Source of the DNA: JAFGKM01 sp964403465
Lineage (GTDB): Bacteria; Ratteibacteria; UBA8468; B48-G9; JAFGKM01
Reading direction: 5' to 3'
DNA length: 35,604 bases
Assembly: GCA_964403465.1 (NCBI GenBank)
Contig: CAYOFY010000010.1
Coordinates: 1 to 35,604, forward strand
Program-made: the position numbers and the translations under genes
Part shown: one piece after another, positions 15,491 to 24,213 of the stretch
Layout of the letters: every line of letters starts with the position of its first letter
How positions within the stretch are numbered: position 1 is the first letter of the stretch
The notes under the pieces: model-generated
Seen by the model: only the letters and a program-made list of their open reading frames with translations
Told to the model about the DNA's origin: nothing
The model's database searches: none

Positions 15491-16329
15491 GAGTGGACAA
15501 TAAGAAGGATCTTGCCTATGATTTCCTTGAGTTCCGCGCGTTTGGAAATGATGTCTATCATTCCGCGCTCAAAAAGGAATTCTGTCCGCTGGAAACCGGC
15601 AGGCAGTTTCTGCCTTATTGTCTGTTCTATGACCCTTGGACCGGCGAATCCTATCAATGCCCTCGGTTCGGCAATAATAATATCTCCGAGAGAGGCAAAA
15701 CTTGCCGCTATACCCCCCATGGTAGGGTCGGTAAGCACCGATATATACAACAGCCCCGCTTTCTTGAGTTTCCCCACGGAGGCTGATGTTTTTGCCATCT
15801 GCATCAGGGATATCACCCCCTCGTACATCCTTGCACCGCCGCCTCCGCCAGAAACCGATACCACGGGAAGCTTCTTTTCAATGGCATACTCAGCCGCTCT
15901 CGTAAATTTCTCCCCAACGACCGAACCCATGCTGCCCATGATGAAACCGGCATCTATTACCGAGAGCACGCACGGTATTCCTTTTATTTTGCACGTTCCG
16001 GCAATAATCCCCTCCTTCAGTCCTGTCCTCTGTCTTTCTTCCTTCAATTTGTCAATGTAGGACTTGACCCCCGTGAAATTAAGGGGATCGCACGAAACCA
16101 TCTCTCCCCACAGCTCCGAAAACGAGCCGGGGTCTGCCAGGGAGGCAATCCTCTCATGGGCGGTCATCCTGCCGTAATGGTCGCAGTACATGCATATCTT
16201 GAAATTCTCCTCCCACTTCTTCTTGTATATCAATTTGCCGCATTTTTCGCACTTAATCCAGAGATCCTTTTTTATCTCGGGTCTTTCCCTGGGTTCGATG
16301 CTGACATACTTTTTCTTTTTGAATATCAT
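15487..16329 (-). CDS. accD: Acetyl-CoA carboxylase carboxyltransferase subunit beta
   Basis: AccD with AccA transfers the carboxyl group from biotin to acetyl-CoA, the first step of fatty acid synthesis. The 280-residue protein has the N-terminal zinc ribbon Cys27, Cys30, Cys46 and Cys49 (CEKC ... CMYC). The carboxyltransferase core follows with SGGGGARMYEG and a downstream PTMGGIAASFA. I use ATG 16329 instead of the upstream one at 16410, because it starts MIFKKKKY like the family, overlaps the dapA stop as ATGA and has GGTGATCC upstream. The accD-folC order is a common one in bacteria; accA is not in the window. Confidence 0.95.
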   Translation of the reverse strand: MIFKKKKYVSIEPRERPEIKKDLWIKCEKCGKLIYKKKWEENFKICMYCDHYGRMTAHERIASLADPGSFSELWGEMVSCDPLNFTGVKSYIDKLKEERQRTGLKEGIIAGTCKIKGIPCVLSVIDAGFIMGSMGSVVGEKFTRAAEYAIEKKLPVVSVSGGGGGARMYEGVISLMQMAKTSASVGKLKKAGLLYISVLTDPTMGGIAASFASLGDIIIAEPRALIGFAGPRVIEQTIRQKLPAGFQRTEFLFERGMIDIISKRAELKEIIGKILLIVHS

Positions 16330-17201
16330 TGGATCACCCTGCTTTTCGTCAGGACCTCTCTTATCTTTTCCATGCTGGAAGGAGAGGGAGGCGTAAGAGG
16401 AAGCCTCCATTCTGCTTCTATCAGATTCATCAGCGATAGAGCAGCTTTCACGGGTATCGGATTTGTTTCAATGAAAAGAACCTTGAATATCGGCAGTAAC
16501 TCCAGGTGAATTTTACGCGCCTTCTCCCAGTTGCCCGAAAGAGCCGATTCAGTCATCTCTGCCACCTGCAAGGGGACGACGTTGGCCGCAACCGAAATAA
16601 CGCCTTTTCCGCCCACTGCCATTATGGGCAGGGTAAGTGAGTCATCGCCTGAAAAAACAGTGAAATTCCTGTCGCAGAGGGATATTATCCTGCTTACCTG
16701 GTCAATGCTTCCGCTTGCCTCTTTTATCCCTATGATATTCCTGATATGCGAAAGTTCACATACCGTTTCAGGTAGGATTGATATCCCTGTCCGGGAAGGC
16801 ACGTTATACAGGATAATCGGGATGGAGACATTCTCGGCAACCTTCTTATAGTGCTGGTAAAGACCGGCAGGCATCGGCTTGTTGTAATAAGGGGTTATAA
16901 GCAGGGCTGCATCCGCTCCCGCCTTTTCAGCTTCCTGCGTCAGTTCAATGGCCTCCCGGGTATTGTTTGACCCTGTCCCCGCGATGACAGGACGTCTCCC
17001 GGCCACAATGTCCACCGTGTGTTTTATAAGGTCCTTGTGTTCTTCCATGGACATTGTTGCAGGCTCTCCCGTACAGCCGCAGGCAAGAATTGCGGATGTC
17101 TTGTTTTTTAACTGAAACTCCACAAGTTTTCTAAAAGCGTCCTTATCCACCTTGTTGTTTTTTATAGGCGTTACTATGGCTACCGTGGATCCTTCAAACA
17201 T
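16326..17201 (-). CDS. dapA: 4-hydroxy-tetrahydrodipicolinate synthase
   Basis: DapA condenses pyruvate with aspartate semialdehyde, the branch point to lysine and diaminopimelate. The 291-residue class I aldolase has the Schiff-base lysine Lys160 (GIKEASG), Tyr132 in YNVPSRTG, and the substrate loop CGCTGEPATM at about 41-50, where the family usually has GTTGE. A strong AAAGGAGG precedes ATG 17201. It lies 15 bp after dciA and its stop overlaps accD. Together with dapF (3524-4318) this covers two steps of the pathway. Confidence 0.95.
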   Translation of the reverse strand: MFEGSTVAIVTPIKNNKVDKDAFRKLVEFQLKNKTSAILACGCTGEPATMSMEEHKDLIKHTVDIVAGRRPVIAGTGSNNTREAIELTQEAEKAGADAALLITPYYNKPMPAGLYQHYKKVAENVSIPIILYNVPSRTGISILPETVCELSHIRNIIGIKEASGSIDQVSRIISLCDRNFTVFSGDDSLTLPIMAVGGKGVISVAANVVPLQVAEMTESALSGNWEKARKIHLELLPIFKVLFIETNPIPVKAALSLMNLIEAEWRLPLTPPSPSSMEKIREVLTKSRVIQ

Positions 17202-17216
17202 AATCTTTCCTCCTTT

Positions 17217-17516
17217 CTATATCCTGTATTCTATGTTCCTGACATAATATCCGGCAGTCCTCAATCTGGACAGAATCTCGCGCTTTTTCATCTGCCCCTC
17301 TGCAAGATAGCAGCTGCCATCCACCCTCACGAAAAGGACGTTATGCCGGACTTTTTCAACGTAACTGTGGGCCTTTAATTTTTCGTCAACTATCTTGAAC
17401 CAGAGAGAATCAATATCCCTGTTATCTCTTATATCGTTGAAAACCTCCTTTTTCCCGGTTCCCTTCTTCTCCGCCTCGTTGAGTACCCTGCCTATGATAT
17501 TGCCTATCTTCTCCAT
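17217..17516 (-). CDS. dciA: DUF721/DciA-family helicase-loading protein
   Basis: The 99-residue protein matches the DUF721/DciA pattern: an N-terminal helix (MEKIGNIIGRVL), then LWFKIVDEKLKAHSYVEKVRHNVLFVRVDG-type strands, SCYLAEGQMKKREILSRL and a final IEYRI. DciA is the widespread ancestral protein that helps load the replicative helicase DnaB. Its position directly after dnaA and dnaN strongly supports this call. It begins 48 bp after dnaN and is followed by dapA. Bacterial DciA proteins vary in length; this is a short, single-domain form. Confidence 0.8.
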   Translation of the reverse strand: MEKIGNIIGRVLNEAEKKGTGKKEVFNDIRDNRDIDSLWFKIVDEKLKAHSYVEKVRHNVLFVRVDGSCYLAEGQMKKREILSRLRTAGYYVRNIEYRI

Positions 17517-17531
17517 TTGACCCTTTTTGTC

Positions 17532-17552
17532 ATCCCGTGCTTCTTGCGGGAT
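17532..17552. repeat. Short REP-like palindrome
   Basis: ATCCCG (17532-17537) and CGGGAT (17547-17552) form a 6-bp stem around a 9-base loop in the dnaN-dciA gap. It resembles the dispersed GTCATCCCG palindromes seen in many genomes. Copies elsewhere cannot be checked here. Confidence 0.45.
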
Positions 17553-17564
17553 AGCCGCGTTTCA

Positions 17565-18674
17565 TCAGTCCAGCTTCAAAGGCATTGCCACATATATATG
17601 TTCGGAGTTCTTGACTCCCCTCATAATAATCGGGCTTTTTTCGCTGCTGAAACCCAGAACCACTTTATCGTCATCCACCTTATGCAGAAAATCTATCAGG
17701 TAATTTGGCGGGAAGGCAAGATCCTGCTCTTTTTCTTCGGAATATTCAATATCTATTTTTTCATGCGCCTCTCCCACGTCAGGACTTGCGACAGAAAGAA
17801 TAAGCACGTCTTTTCCGATACTTATTTTCACCTTATTGTATCTTTCGCTCGTGAAAAGCGAGATTCTTTTCAAGGTGGTCAGGAATGCATCCCTGCTGAT
17901 ATATGCGTATTTCAATTGTTTTTCTGCGGGTATAACCTTTGCATAATCAGGAAAATCCTCGCTTCCCGCAAGCAGTTGCGAGACAAGATATGTTTCTTTG
18001 AAATTGAAAACTATCTGGTTTCTTCCTATGGCAATTTCAATACTTTCATCACTGTCTGTAAGCATGGATATTATACCCATTAACTTAAAAGGCATCAGAC
18101 ATTTATAGGGGGTGCTGTATTTCGCCTCGCCGGCTATTCTGAAAAGTGAAAGTCTTTTTGTATCCGTCCCTATGAAATTCAGACTATCTTCCTTGATGTC
18201 AAATAACCCTCCCCTGAAATGGGGCCTGGGTTCTTCAGGGTCAATACAGAACCTTACCTTATCTATCGCGTCTCTCAATACATCCCCTTTTATTTTGACA
18301 GAAACATCTCCGGTAAACTTGGGAAGCTTAGGGAACTCTTCGTAATCCATGCAGGGGAATGTATATTTTGAATTTTTACATATTACCTCAGCAGAGTTAT
18401 CTTTTTTTGTTATCTTCACATCCTCATCAGGAAGTTGTTTTATAAGGGATATAAATTTTCTACCCGTTATAACCATGTTCCCTTTTTTATTTTTATCGCA
18501 TTCTATGCTTACCCGCATAGTGTTTTCAAGATCTGTCGCTGTCAGAAACACACCGGTCTCTTTTACTTCAAATAATATTCCTGATGTTATCATAATAGCC
18601 GGTTTCAGCGGCAATATCCCTTCAATTTTTCCACATACTTTCTTCAACATTCCACTTTTCACTACTATTTCCAT
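17565..18674 (-). CDS. dnaN: DNA polymerase III subunit beta (sliding clamp)
   Basis: The beta clamp encircles DNA and tethers polymerase III. The 369-residue product shows the three repeated clamp domains: the start MEIVVKSGMLKKVCGKIEGI, GTDTKRLSL in the middle and the C-terminal SPIIMRGV ... YVAMPLKLD, which matches the conserved M-P-(M/L)-R/K-L ending. CGGAGGATAATAAA precedes ATG 18674. It follows dnaA by 99 bp in the usual dnaA-dnaN order, with dciA next. Confidence 0.95.
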   Translation of the reverse strand: MEIVVKSGMLKKVCGKIEGILPLKPAIMITSGILFEVKETGVFLTATDLENTMRVSIECDKNKKGNMVITGRKFISLIKQLPDEDVKITKKDNSAEVICKNSKYTFPCMDYEEFPKLPKFTGDVSVKIKGDVLRDAIDKVRFCIDPEEPRPHFRGGLFDIKEDSLNFIGTDTKRLSLFRIAGEAKYSTPYKCLMPFKLMGIISMLTDSDESIEIAIGRNQIVFNFKETYLVSQLLAGSEDFPDYAKVIPAEKQLKYAYISRDAFLTTLKRISLFTSERYNKVKISIGKDVLILSVASPDVGEAHEKIDIEYSEEKEQDLAFPPNYLIDFLHKVDDDKVVLGFSSEKSPIIMRGVKNSEHIYVAMPLKLD

Positions 18675-18773
18675 TTTATTATCCTCCGTTGTAGTAATAG
18701 TAACTTTTTTTCTTTAAAAAACACGTAAGACTTTATTCTTGAATAATTTATACAGTGTGTAATTTGTGTGTAT
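18675..18773 (-). promoter_or_regulatory. dnaA-dnaN intergenic region with 14-bp palindrome
   Basis: This AT-rich 99-bp gap holds TTATTC-TT-GAATAA (18733-18746), a perfect two-armed palindrome that could bind a dimeric regulator. It also holds a direct GTGTGT-AATTT-GTGTGT repeat (about 18755-18771). No convincing -35/-10 pair or DnaA box was found. Confidence 0.4.
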
Positions 18774-20078
18774 CTATCTCTCCAGATTCTTCCTTATCTC
18801 ATCTATTATGTTTTTAACATACTCATCAGAGTTATACATATTCCTTATCTTTTTGTATGCGTATAATACGGTTGTGTGGTCCTTGCCGCCAAATTTGACG
18901 GCAATTGAATGCAGGGAACTATTGGTCAGCTCCTTGCTCAGGAACATGGCAATCTGTCTCGGCATCAGGATATTCTTCATCCTTGTTTTGCTCAGCAGGT
19001 CATCCTCCTTAATCTTAAAGTATTCACAAACATATGTTATGATTGTTTCAAGGTTGATGATAACCTTTTTCTTATAATATTCCCCATCCATTATCTCATC
19101 AATGACCTTCCTGTCTATGTCCCTGTTAAGAAGACTTGTGAAAGCAAAAATCCTGTTTAGAACCCCTTCCAGGATTCTTATATTTTCTTTCACATTCTCC
19201 GCAATATAAAATATTATATCATCATTAACAGTAATATTCTTCATTTCACATTTTTTTCTCAGTATTGCAACCCTTGTTTCAAAATCCGGAGGCAGAATCT
19301 CGGCCACAAGTCCCCACTCAAACCTTGATATGAGCCGTTTTTCAAGAAAAGAGATTTCGGCAGGAGGTCTGTCACTGGAGAGTATGATCTGCTTGCGCTG
19401 GTCATACAAAAAGTTGAAGGTATGGAAAAACTCTTCCTGGGTTCCTTCCTTGCCTGCGATGAAATGTATGTCGTCAATAAGAAGGAAGTCCAGTTTTCTG
19501 AATTTCTGCCTGAACAGGTTGGTTGTCCTGTTCTTGATGCTCTGTATGAAATCGTTAAGGTAAACCTCGGCAGGGATATAGGTAATCTTCGTTTCCTCCC
19601 TCTCCTGCACATATTGTACTGTTGCCTGCATCAGGTGGGTTTTTCCCAGGCCGAAGCCCCCGTACAGAAAGAGCGGATTATATGCAATACCCGGAGACTG
19701 AGCGACTGCCTGGGCTGCGGCATGAGCCAGCTGGTTGCTTGCTCCCACGACAAAATTGTCAAAGGTGTATACGGGATTAAGCGGAGATTCGTTATATACA
19801 GCGGCAGGTTTCTCAACCTCTCCGCTGTAAGAAAGTTCAATCTCAGGTTGCCATCCGTATATCTTCTCAAATTCTTCTTTTATCACTGCGACGAAAGGAA
19901 GGAATCCTTTCTCAAACGTCATGCCAGGAATTTCAATCTTAACGGTATTCCCTGCTCTTTCTTTGAACCTGACGGGTTTTATCCAGACATCATAGGCCCT
20001 TGCATTGCATAACCTTTTCTCAACCCTTGCCAGTGTCTCTTTCCACTCGTTTTCCGTATTGTTTATCTCTTTTTCCAT
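18774..20078 (-). CDS. dnaA: Chromosomal replication initiator DnaA
   Basis: DnaA binds the origin and melts it in its ATP form. The 434-residue protein has domain I (about 1-85), a short linker, and the AAA+ domain starting at NPVYTFDNFVVG with Walker A GGFGLGKTH (about 140-148) and Walker B LLIDDIHF. The C-terminal DNA-binding domain IV carries the signature GGKDHTTVLYAYKKI. A GGTGAATAA element precedes the ATG, only 16 bp after secA. The gene is therefore likely part of a transcript coming from tRNA-Phe and secA. Degenerate DnaA boxes overlap its leader. Confidence 0.96.
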   Translation of the reverse strand: MEKEINNTENEWKETLARVEKRLCNARAYDVWIKPVRFKERAGNTVKIEIPGMTFEKGFLPFVAVIKEEFEKIYGWQPEIELSYSGEVEKPAAVYNESPLNPVYTFDNFVVGASNQLAHAAAQAVAQSPGIAYNPLFLYGGFGLGKTHLMQATVQYVQEREETKITYIPAEVYLNDFIQSIKNRTTNLFRQKFRKLDFLLIDDIHFIAGKEGTQEEFFHTFNFLYDQRKQIILSSDRPPAEISFLEKRLISRFEWGLVAEILPPDFETRVAILRKKCEMKNITVNDDIIFYIAENVKENIRILEGVLNRIFAFTSLLNRDIDRKVIDEIMDGEYYKKKVIINLETIITYVCEYFKIKEDDLLSKTRMKNILMPRQIAMFLSKELTNSSLHSIAVKFGGKDHTTVLYAYKKIRNMYNSDEYVKNIIDEIRKNLER

Positions 20079-20081
20079 GGG

Positions 20082-20112
20082 TTATTCACCACTTTTACAC
20101 ATTTTTTCCACA
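20082..20112. promoter_or_regulatory. Three phased DnaA-box-like 9-mers before dnaA
   Basis: TTATTCACC (20082-20090), TTTTACACA (20093-20101) and TTTTCCACA (20104-20112) each differ from TTATNCACA at one position and start exactly 11 bp apart in the same orientation. They begin 3 bp before the dnaA start codon. The second and third overlap the secA C-terminal codons, so part of the match may be forced by coding. Confidence 0.45.
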
Positions 20113-23100
20113 GCATTTTTTGTACTTTTTGCCGCTTCCGCACGGGCAGGGTTCATTTCTGCCAACCTTTATACCTGCCACGTACGGCTGAACTCTGACT
20201 TTTTCTCCCGAAACAGTATCTCCAGGAGGCATAACCGATTGCCGTACCGGTTGTTCTTCATGGCCTGCTGCATCAAATTGTTCCAGGGTTTTGTGACTGT
20301 ATGTTACCTGGGCAGGTACTTGAACCTCTTCTTTCTTGACCGGCACAGGGGTCCCTGCAATCTTTACTCTGAAAAGATGCGTGAGTATCTCTCTTTTTAC
20401 CATAGAAAGCATTTCCTGAAAAGCCTGATACCCTTCATGCTTGTAGGCAAGCAGGGGATCTCTCTGCGCGTATGCCCTTAGACTGATGCCTTCCCTCAGT
20501 TCGTCAATAACCCTCAGATGGGCTTTCCACCGGTTGTCAATAACCTGAAGCATGATGATTCTCTGTATTTCGGGAAGGTAGGGGCCTGCCTCTTTCTTCT
20601 TTTCCTCGTATAGAGTCCCGGCTTTTTGCAGAAGGCCTGTCCTGACCTCGTCTCTCCAGTAAGCCGGGTTCTGTATCTTGTCCGGGGACGGCAGTTCCTG
20701 TTGTATGCCAAAGGTATTCATTATGAAGAGTTTGAAGTTTTCAAGGTTCCACATGAACGGTTTTAACTGCAGATTCATGCATTCTTCTATACCTTCTCCA
20801 ACAGATTCCTCAATGAATTCCTCAACATAGGCGTCAAGATTCCTTCCTTCAAGGATGTCCTGCCTTATGGAATAAATGATCTTGCGCTGTTCGTTCATAA
20901 CATTGTCAAACTCCAGCAGTTGCTTGCGGATTTCAAAGTTGCGCGCCTCCACCTTCTTCTGGGCGTTGTTAATCATCTTTGTTATGAGGGGGTGTTTTAT
21001 GGTCTCTCCCTCGGGAAGATGCCCCATCACTCCCGCCATCCTTTCTGAGCCGAAGATCCTCAGGAGGTCGTCCTCCAGGGCAAGGTAAAATCTTGAGGAG
21101 CCGGGGTCTCCCTGTCTGCCAGCCCTGCCTTTCAGCTGGTTATCTATTCTTCTGGCCTCGTATCTTTCGCTTCCTATGATGTGCAATCCTCCTGCCGATA
21201 CAACCTTCTCGTGGTCTTCCAGCCAGGGTTTTTTGTATTCTGCAAGCAGCTGCTCGTATACCTCCTTGAATTCTTCGGGCGTTTTTTCAAGTTCCTCTCT
21301 TGCCCTCTGCCATTCCTCTTCGTAATGGCTCCTGTCTTTTTCGTATTCCTCCCTCGCCTGTTTCTGCTCGCCGTCATATCTTGCGTATTCTTTTTCTTCT
21401 GCTACCAGGGCATCTCTGTATTCTTTTTCCGCTGCCGGGTAATCTTCTTCCAGCAGGCGCTCCGTTATTATCCTTTCAATGGACTTCCTTGCGTCAAGAT
21501 AGTTTGAGTAGAGGCGGCTTTCCCTCGTCTTGAATTCCTCCAGAAGAGATGAAAAATCCTCGTTTCCGGCTGAAATCTTCATGGAGGTTTCAGCAATGTA
21601 ATCAAGATACGGGACTATTTTCTTTCTTTCCCTCTGAAAGCCTCCCTCGCTTTCCGGGAAATGTTCGCCAAAGGTCGCCCCGATGATGGAAAGGTATTTT
21701 TCTATGGAGTCTCTATAGAATTCCAGCAGTCTGGCAATATTCCTCTTCCCTTCAGGGGCGGATACCTCAGGGCTGTTCAGCAGTTCGGTCAGTTTATGAC
21801 GTGCTTCTTCCAGGTCTTCGTCCATGACCACGGCAAACCTGTCTTTCAGGGAATTTCTGAAGGAGACGTATTCCCTGTATGTCCTGCTGGCCGCCTCTTT
21901 GGCATCCTTGAGAGGGTCGGTAGCAGAAAAAATACTTTTGGATTCCTTGAGTTTCGCGCTTGTACGTTCTTCGGCTGCTCGTTCTTCTTCTGCGGCAAGA
22001 TTTTCCACCGCTATATCGTGCAACTCCCTGAGTTTCAGAAGACGGGGGCGGTATCTCTCATATGCATCGCCTCCCTGCTTCTTGAAAATTGCCTCCTCAA
22101 AGAGCATCCCTGCCTTTCTTCCCAGCCCTGAAAAAATCTTTTCTTTTTCATTGCGTATGTTTCTCAGGGTTTCCAGGCTCTTTCCATACCTGCCTTCTAT
22201 GTCGCTCAATGCCTGCTTGTATTTTTTTTCTATATCTGAAAGAATTTCCGCAAATTCCTTCTTTGCCTGAGTTTCTGCCCCGCCCGTCTTTCTTCTGGAC
22301 CAGATCACCCTTATGGTCTCTTCCCTCGCCAGTATTTCGGGGTTGCCTCCCAGTATTATGTCAACGCCTCTACCCGCCATCTGCGTTGCTATGGTTACCG
22401 CTTTCGGCCTACCTGCCTGTGCGATAATGGCGGCTTCCGCTTCGTGGTTCTTGCCATGCAATACCTTGTGCGGAATGTTTTTCCTGCCAAGCAGTCGGCT
22501 CAGTTTTTCCGCTTTTTCTATTGACGCAGTTCCAGCCAGCACCGGCCGTCCCGCGTTATATGTCTCCTCTATCTCGGAGATAATCCTGTTGAATTTTTCC
22601 CGTTCCGTCCCGTAGATTTCATCGTCGTGCTCTGTCCTGTGCAGTTTCTTATTCGTCGGCAACGCCATCACGTCAGTGGCGTAGATTTCCTTGAATTCAA
22701 CGGCTTCGGTCATGGCTGTTCCGGTCATGCCCGCAATCTTGTTGTACAGTTTGAAGTAATTCTGGAAAGAGATGGTTGCGAGGGTCTGGTTTTCGTTTTC
22801 AATGCGTACTCCTTCCTTCGCCTCTATTGCCTGGTGCAGCCCGTCGCTCCATCTTCTTCCCTCCATGAGCCGTCCCGTGAACTCGTCCACTATGACAACC
22901 TGCCCGTCCTTGACGACGTATTCCTTGTCCCTGCGGAAAAAAGAATGGGCCCTCAGCGCCTGGTTGATATGATGCACCCGTTCGGTATTGGCCCCGTCAT
23001 AAAGGTTCTGGATGCCCATCAGCCTTTCGCACTTGTGTATACCGGCGTCCGTGAGGGATACGGTTTGCCCCTCCTCGTCAAGCGTAAAGTCCTCCTCCCT

Positions 23101-23979
23101 GTTCAGTTTCCTTACAAGTTTGTCAACATCGTAGTATAACCGCGTGCTTTCTTCAGCCTGCCCTGAGATGATAAGGGGCGTGCGCGCTTCGTCTATCAGT
23201 ATTGAGTCAACCTCGTCAATTATCGCATAGTTCAACTCCCTCTGCACCTGGGCGTCCTTCCTCACCGCCATATTGTCTCTGAGGTAGTCAAACCCGAATT
23301 CGCTGCCTATCCCATATGTTATATCGCAGTTGTAGGACTCTTTCCTCGGCGCTGGATTCAGATAGAGGAATCTTGAGTCCGCAGGCAGGTAGTTGGGGTC
23401 AAAGATAAAGGAGGAGGCGGCATAGGGCCCTTTTGCCTCCTTCTGGGAGATGATACAGCCGACAGAAAGCCCCAGATAGTTATAGATGGCTCCCATCCAC
23501 TGCGTATCTCTTTTTGCCAGGTAATCGTTGACGGTAACAAGATGACACCCTTTCCCTTCAAGGGCGTTGAGGAAAAGGGGCAGGGTTGCCACAAGCGTTT
23601 TCCCTTCCCCTGTCATCATCTCCGCTATCTTACCCTTGTGAAGGACAATGCCTCCGAGTATCTGAACGTCGAAATGCCTCATGTCCAGGGTTCTTCTTGC
23701 CGCTTCCCTGACAAGAGCAAAACTTTCCACAAGGAAATCATCCAGGGATGCCCCGCCCTGGATGTTTTTCCTGAGAGCGTTCGTCCTGGCCCGCATCTCT
23801 TCCTGTGAGAGGGGCTGGATTTCCTTTTCTCTGTCATTTATCTCTCCCAGCAGTCCAATCAACTCTTCCATCACCCGGCACTTTGCCCTGTTGAACAGGC
23901 GATTAAGGGCAATGACAATCCTTCTGCGCCCGAGGTTCAGGGTTTGGAAATCTGAGAGGAGTTGTTCGTAATAGCGCAT
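20095..23979 (-). CDS. secA: Preprotein translocase ATPase SecA with giant NBD2 insertion
   Basis: SecA drives proteins through SecYEG. I start it at ATG 23979 (1294 residues) because the longer open frame runs into the tRNA gene. Walker A (MTGEGKT) is at about 122-128, with DEVDSILIDEARTPL after it. Helicase motifs GRGVDIILGGNPE and GGLHIIGSERYEARRIDNQLKGRAGRQGDPG follow, and the C-terminus carries the zinc motif CPCGSGKKYKKCC. Typical SecA has 840-900 residues. Here about 382 residues (544-925) separate GGNPE from the GGLHIIG strand, against about 36 in E. coli. The insert (bases about 21205-22350) is rich in Glu, Lys and Arg and looks like long coiled coils. All catalytic motifs remain intact. 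Confidence 0.95.
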   Translation of the reverse strand: MRYYEQLLSDFQTLNLGRRRIVIALNRLFNRAKCRVMEELIGLLGEINDREKEIQPLSQEEMRARTNALRKNIQGGASLDDFLVESFALVREAARRTLDMRHFDVQILGGIVLHKGKIAEMMTGEGKTLVATLPLFLNALEGKGCHLVTVNDYLAKRDTQWMGAIYNYLGLSVGCIISQKEAKGPYAASSFIFDPNYLPADSRFLYLNPAPRKESYNCDITYGIGSEFGFDYLRDNMAVRKDAQVQRELNYAIIDEVDSILIDEARTPLIISGQAEESTRLYYDVDKLVRKLNREEDFTLDEEGQTVSLTDAGIHKCERLMGIQNLYDGANTERVHHINQALRAHSFFRRDKEYVVKDGQVVIVDEFTGRLMEGRRWSDGLHQAIEAKEGVRIENENQTLATISFQNYFKLYNKIAGMTGTAMTEAVEFKEIYATDVMALPTNKKLHRTEHDDEIYGTEREKFNRIISEIEETYNAGRPVLAGTASIEKAEKLSRLLGRKNIPHKVLHGKNHEAEAAIIAQAGRPKAVTIATQMAGRGVDIILGGNPEILAREETIRVIWSRRKTGGAETQAKKEFAEILSDIEKKYKQALSDIEGRYGKSLETLRNIRNEKEKIFSGLGRKAGMLFEEAIFKKQGGDAYERYRPRLLKLRELHDIAVENLAAEEERAAEERTSAKLKESKSIFSATDPLKDAKEAASRTYREYVSFRNSLKDRFAVVMDEDLEEARHKLTELLNSPEVSAPEGKRNIARLLEFYRDSIEKYLSIIGATFGEHFPESEGGFQRERKKIVPYLDYIAETSMKISAGNEDFSSLLEEFKTRESRLYSNYLDARKSIERIITERLLEEDYPAAEKEYRDALVAEEKEYARYDGEQKQAREEYEKDRSHYEEEWQRAREELEKTPEEFKEVYEQLLAEYKKPWLEDHEKVVSAGGLHIIGSERYEARRIDNQLKGRAGRQGDPGSSRFYLALEDDLLRIFGSERMAGVMGHLPEGETIKHPLITKMINNAQKKVEARNFEIRKQLLEFDNVMNEQRKIIYSIRQDILEGRNLDAYVEEFIEESVGEGIEECMNLQLKPFMWNLENFKLFIMNTFGIQQELPSPDKIQNPAYWRDEVRTGLLQKAGTLYEEKKKEAGPYLPEIQRIIMLQVIDNRWKAHLRVIDELREGISLRAYAQRDPLLAYKHEGYQAFQEMLSMVKREILTHLFRVKIAGTPVPVKKEEVQVPAQVTYSHKTLEQFDAAGHEEQPVRQSVMPPGDTVSGEKVRVQPYVAGIKVGRNEPCPCGSGKKYKKCCGKNV

Positions 23980-24005
23980 TTTATCCCTTACCACTATTTT
24001 TGTAG

Positions 24006-24077
24006 TGCCGGGGGGCAGAATCGGACTGCCTACGCCAGCCTTTTCAGGGCTGCGCTCTACCAATGAGCTACCCCGGC
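24006..24077 (-). tRNA. tRNA-Phe (anticodon GAA) with variant T-loop
   Basis: Read on the minus strand, the acceptor stem GCCGGGG/CCCCGGC ends in discriminator A. The D-stem is GCTC/GAGC, and the anticodon stem CAGCC/GGCTG has loop CTGAAAA. The T-stem GGCAG/CTGCC holds loop TCCGATT. The T-loop has C at position 55 in place of the near-universal T. CCA is not encoded. The gene lies 26 bp before secA. Confidence 0.9.
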
Positions 24078-24087
24078 GTATATAGAG

Positions 24088-24108
24088 ATTCTGAACCGAA
24101 TTCAGAAT
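24088..24108 (-). promoter_or_regulatory. 8-bp stem-loop upstream of tRNA-Phe
   Basis: ATTCTGAA and TTCAGAAT are perfectly complementary around a 5-base loop (TTCGG on the minus strand), 10 bases before the tRNA 5' end and within its predicted leader. It may aid 5' processing. Confidence 0.45.
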
Positions 24109-24158
24109 GGCATCTTTCTTTTCTTAATGCGGCCTTTTCGCTATCAATCTTGAAGTTT

Positions 24159-24187
24159 AGAATAACAGATACTCTTGCGCTTGTCAA
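24159..24187 (-). promoter_or_regulatory. Promoter of the tRNA-Phe-secA-dnaA transcript
   Basis: On the minus strand, a perfect TTGACA (24187-24182) and TATTCT (24164-24159) are separated by 17 bp. Transcription would start about 75 bases before tRNA-Phe. Confidence 0.7.
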
Positions 24188-24213
24188 CACGATCTCGATT
24201 CACCATAACTTTC

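Noticed and set aside
18675..20112. Chromosomal origin of replication around dnaA
   Set aside because: There is no cluster of good DnaA boxes with an AT-rich unwinding region; only three degenerate boxes are seen, overlapping secA.
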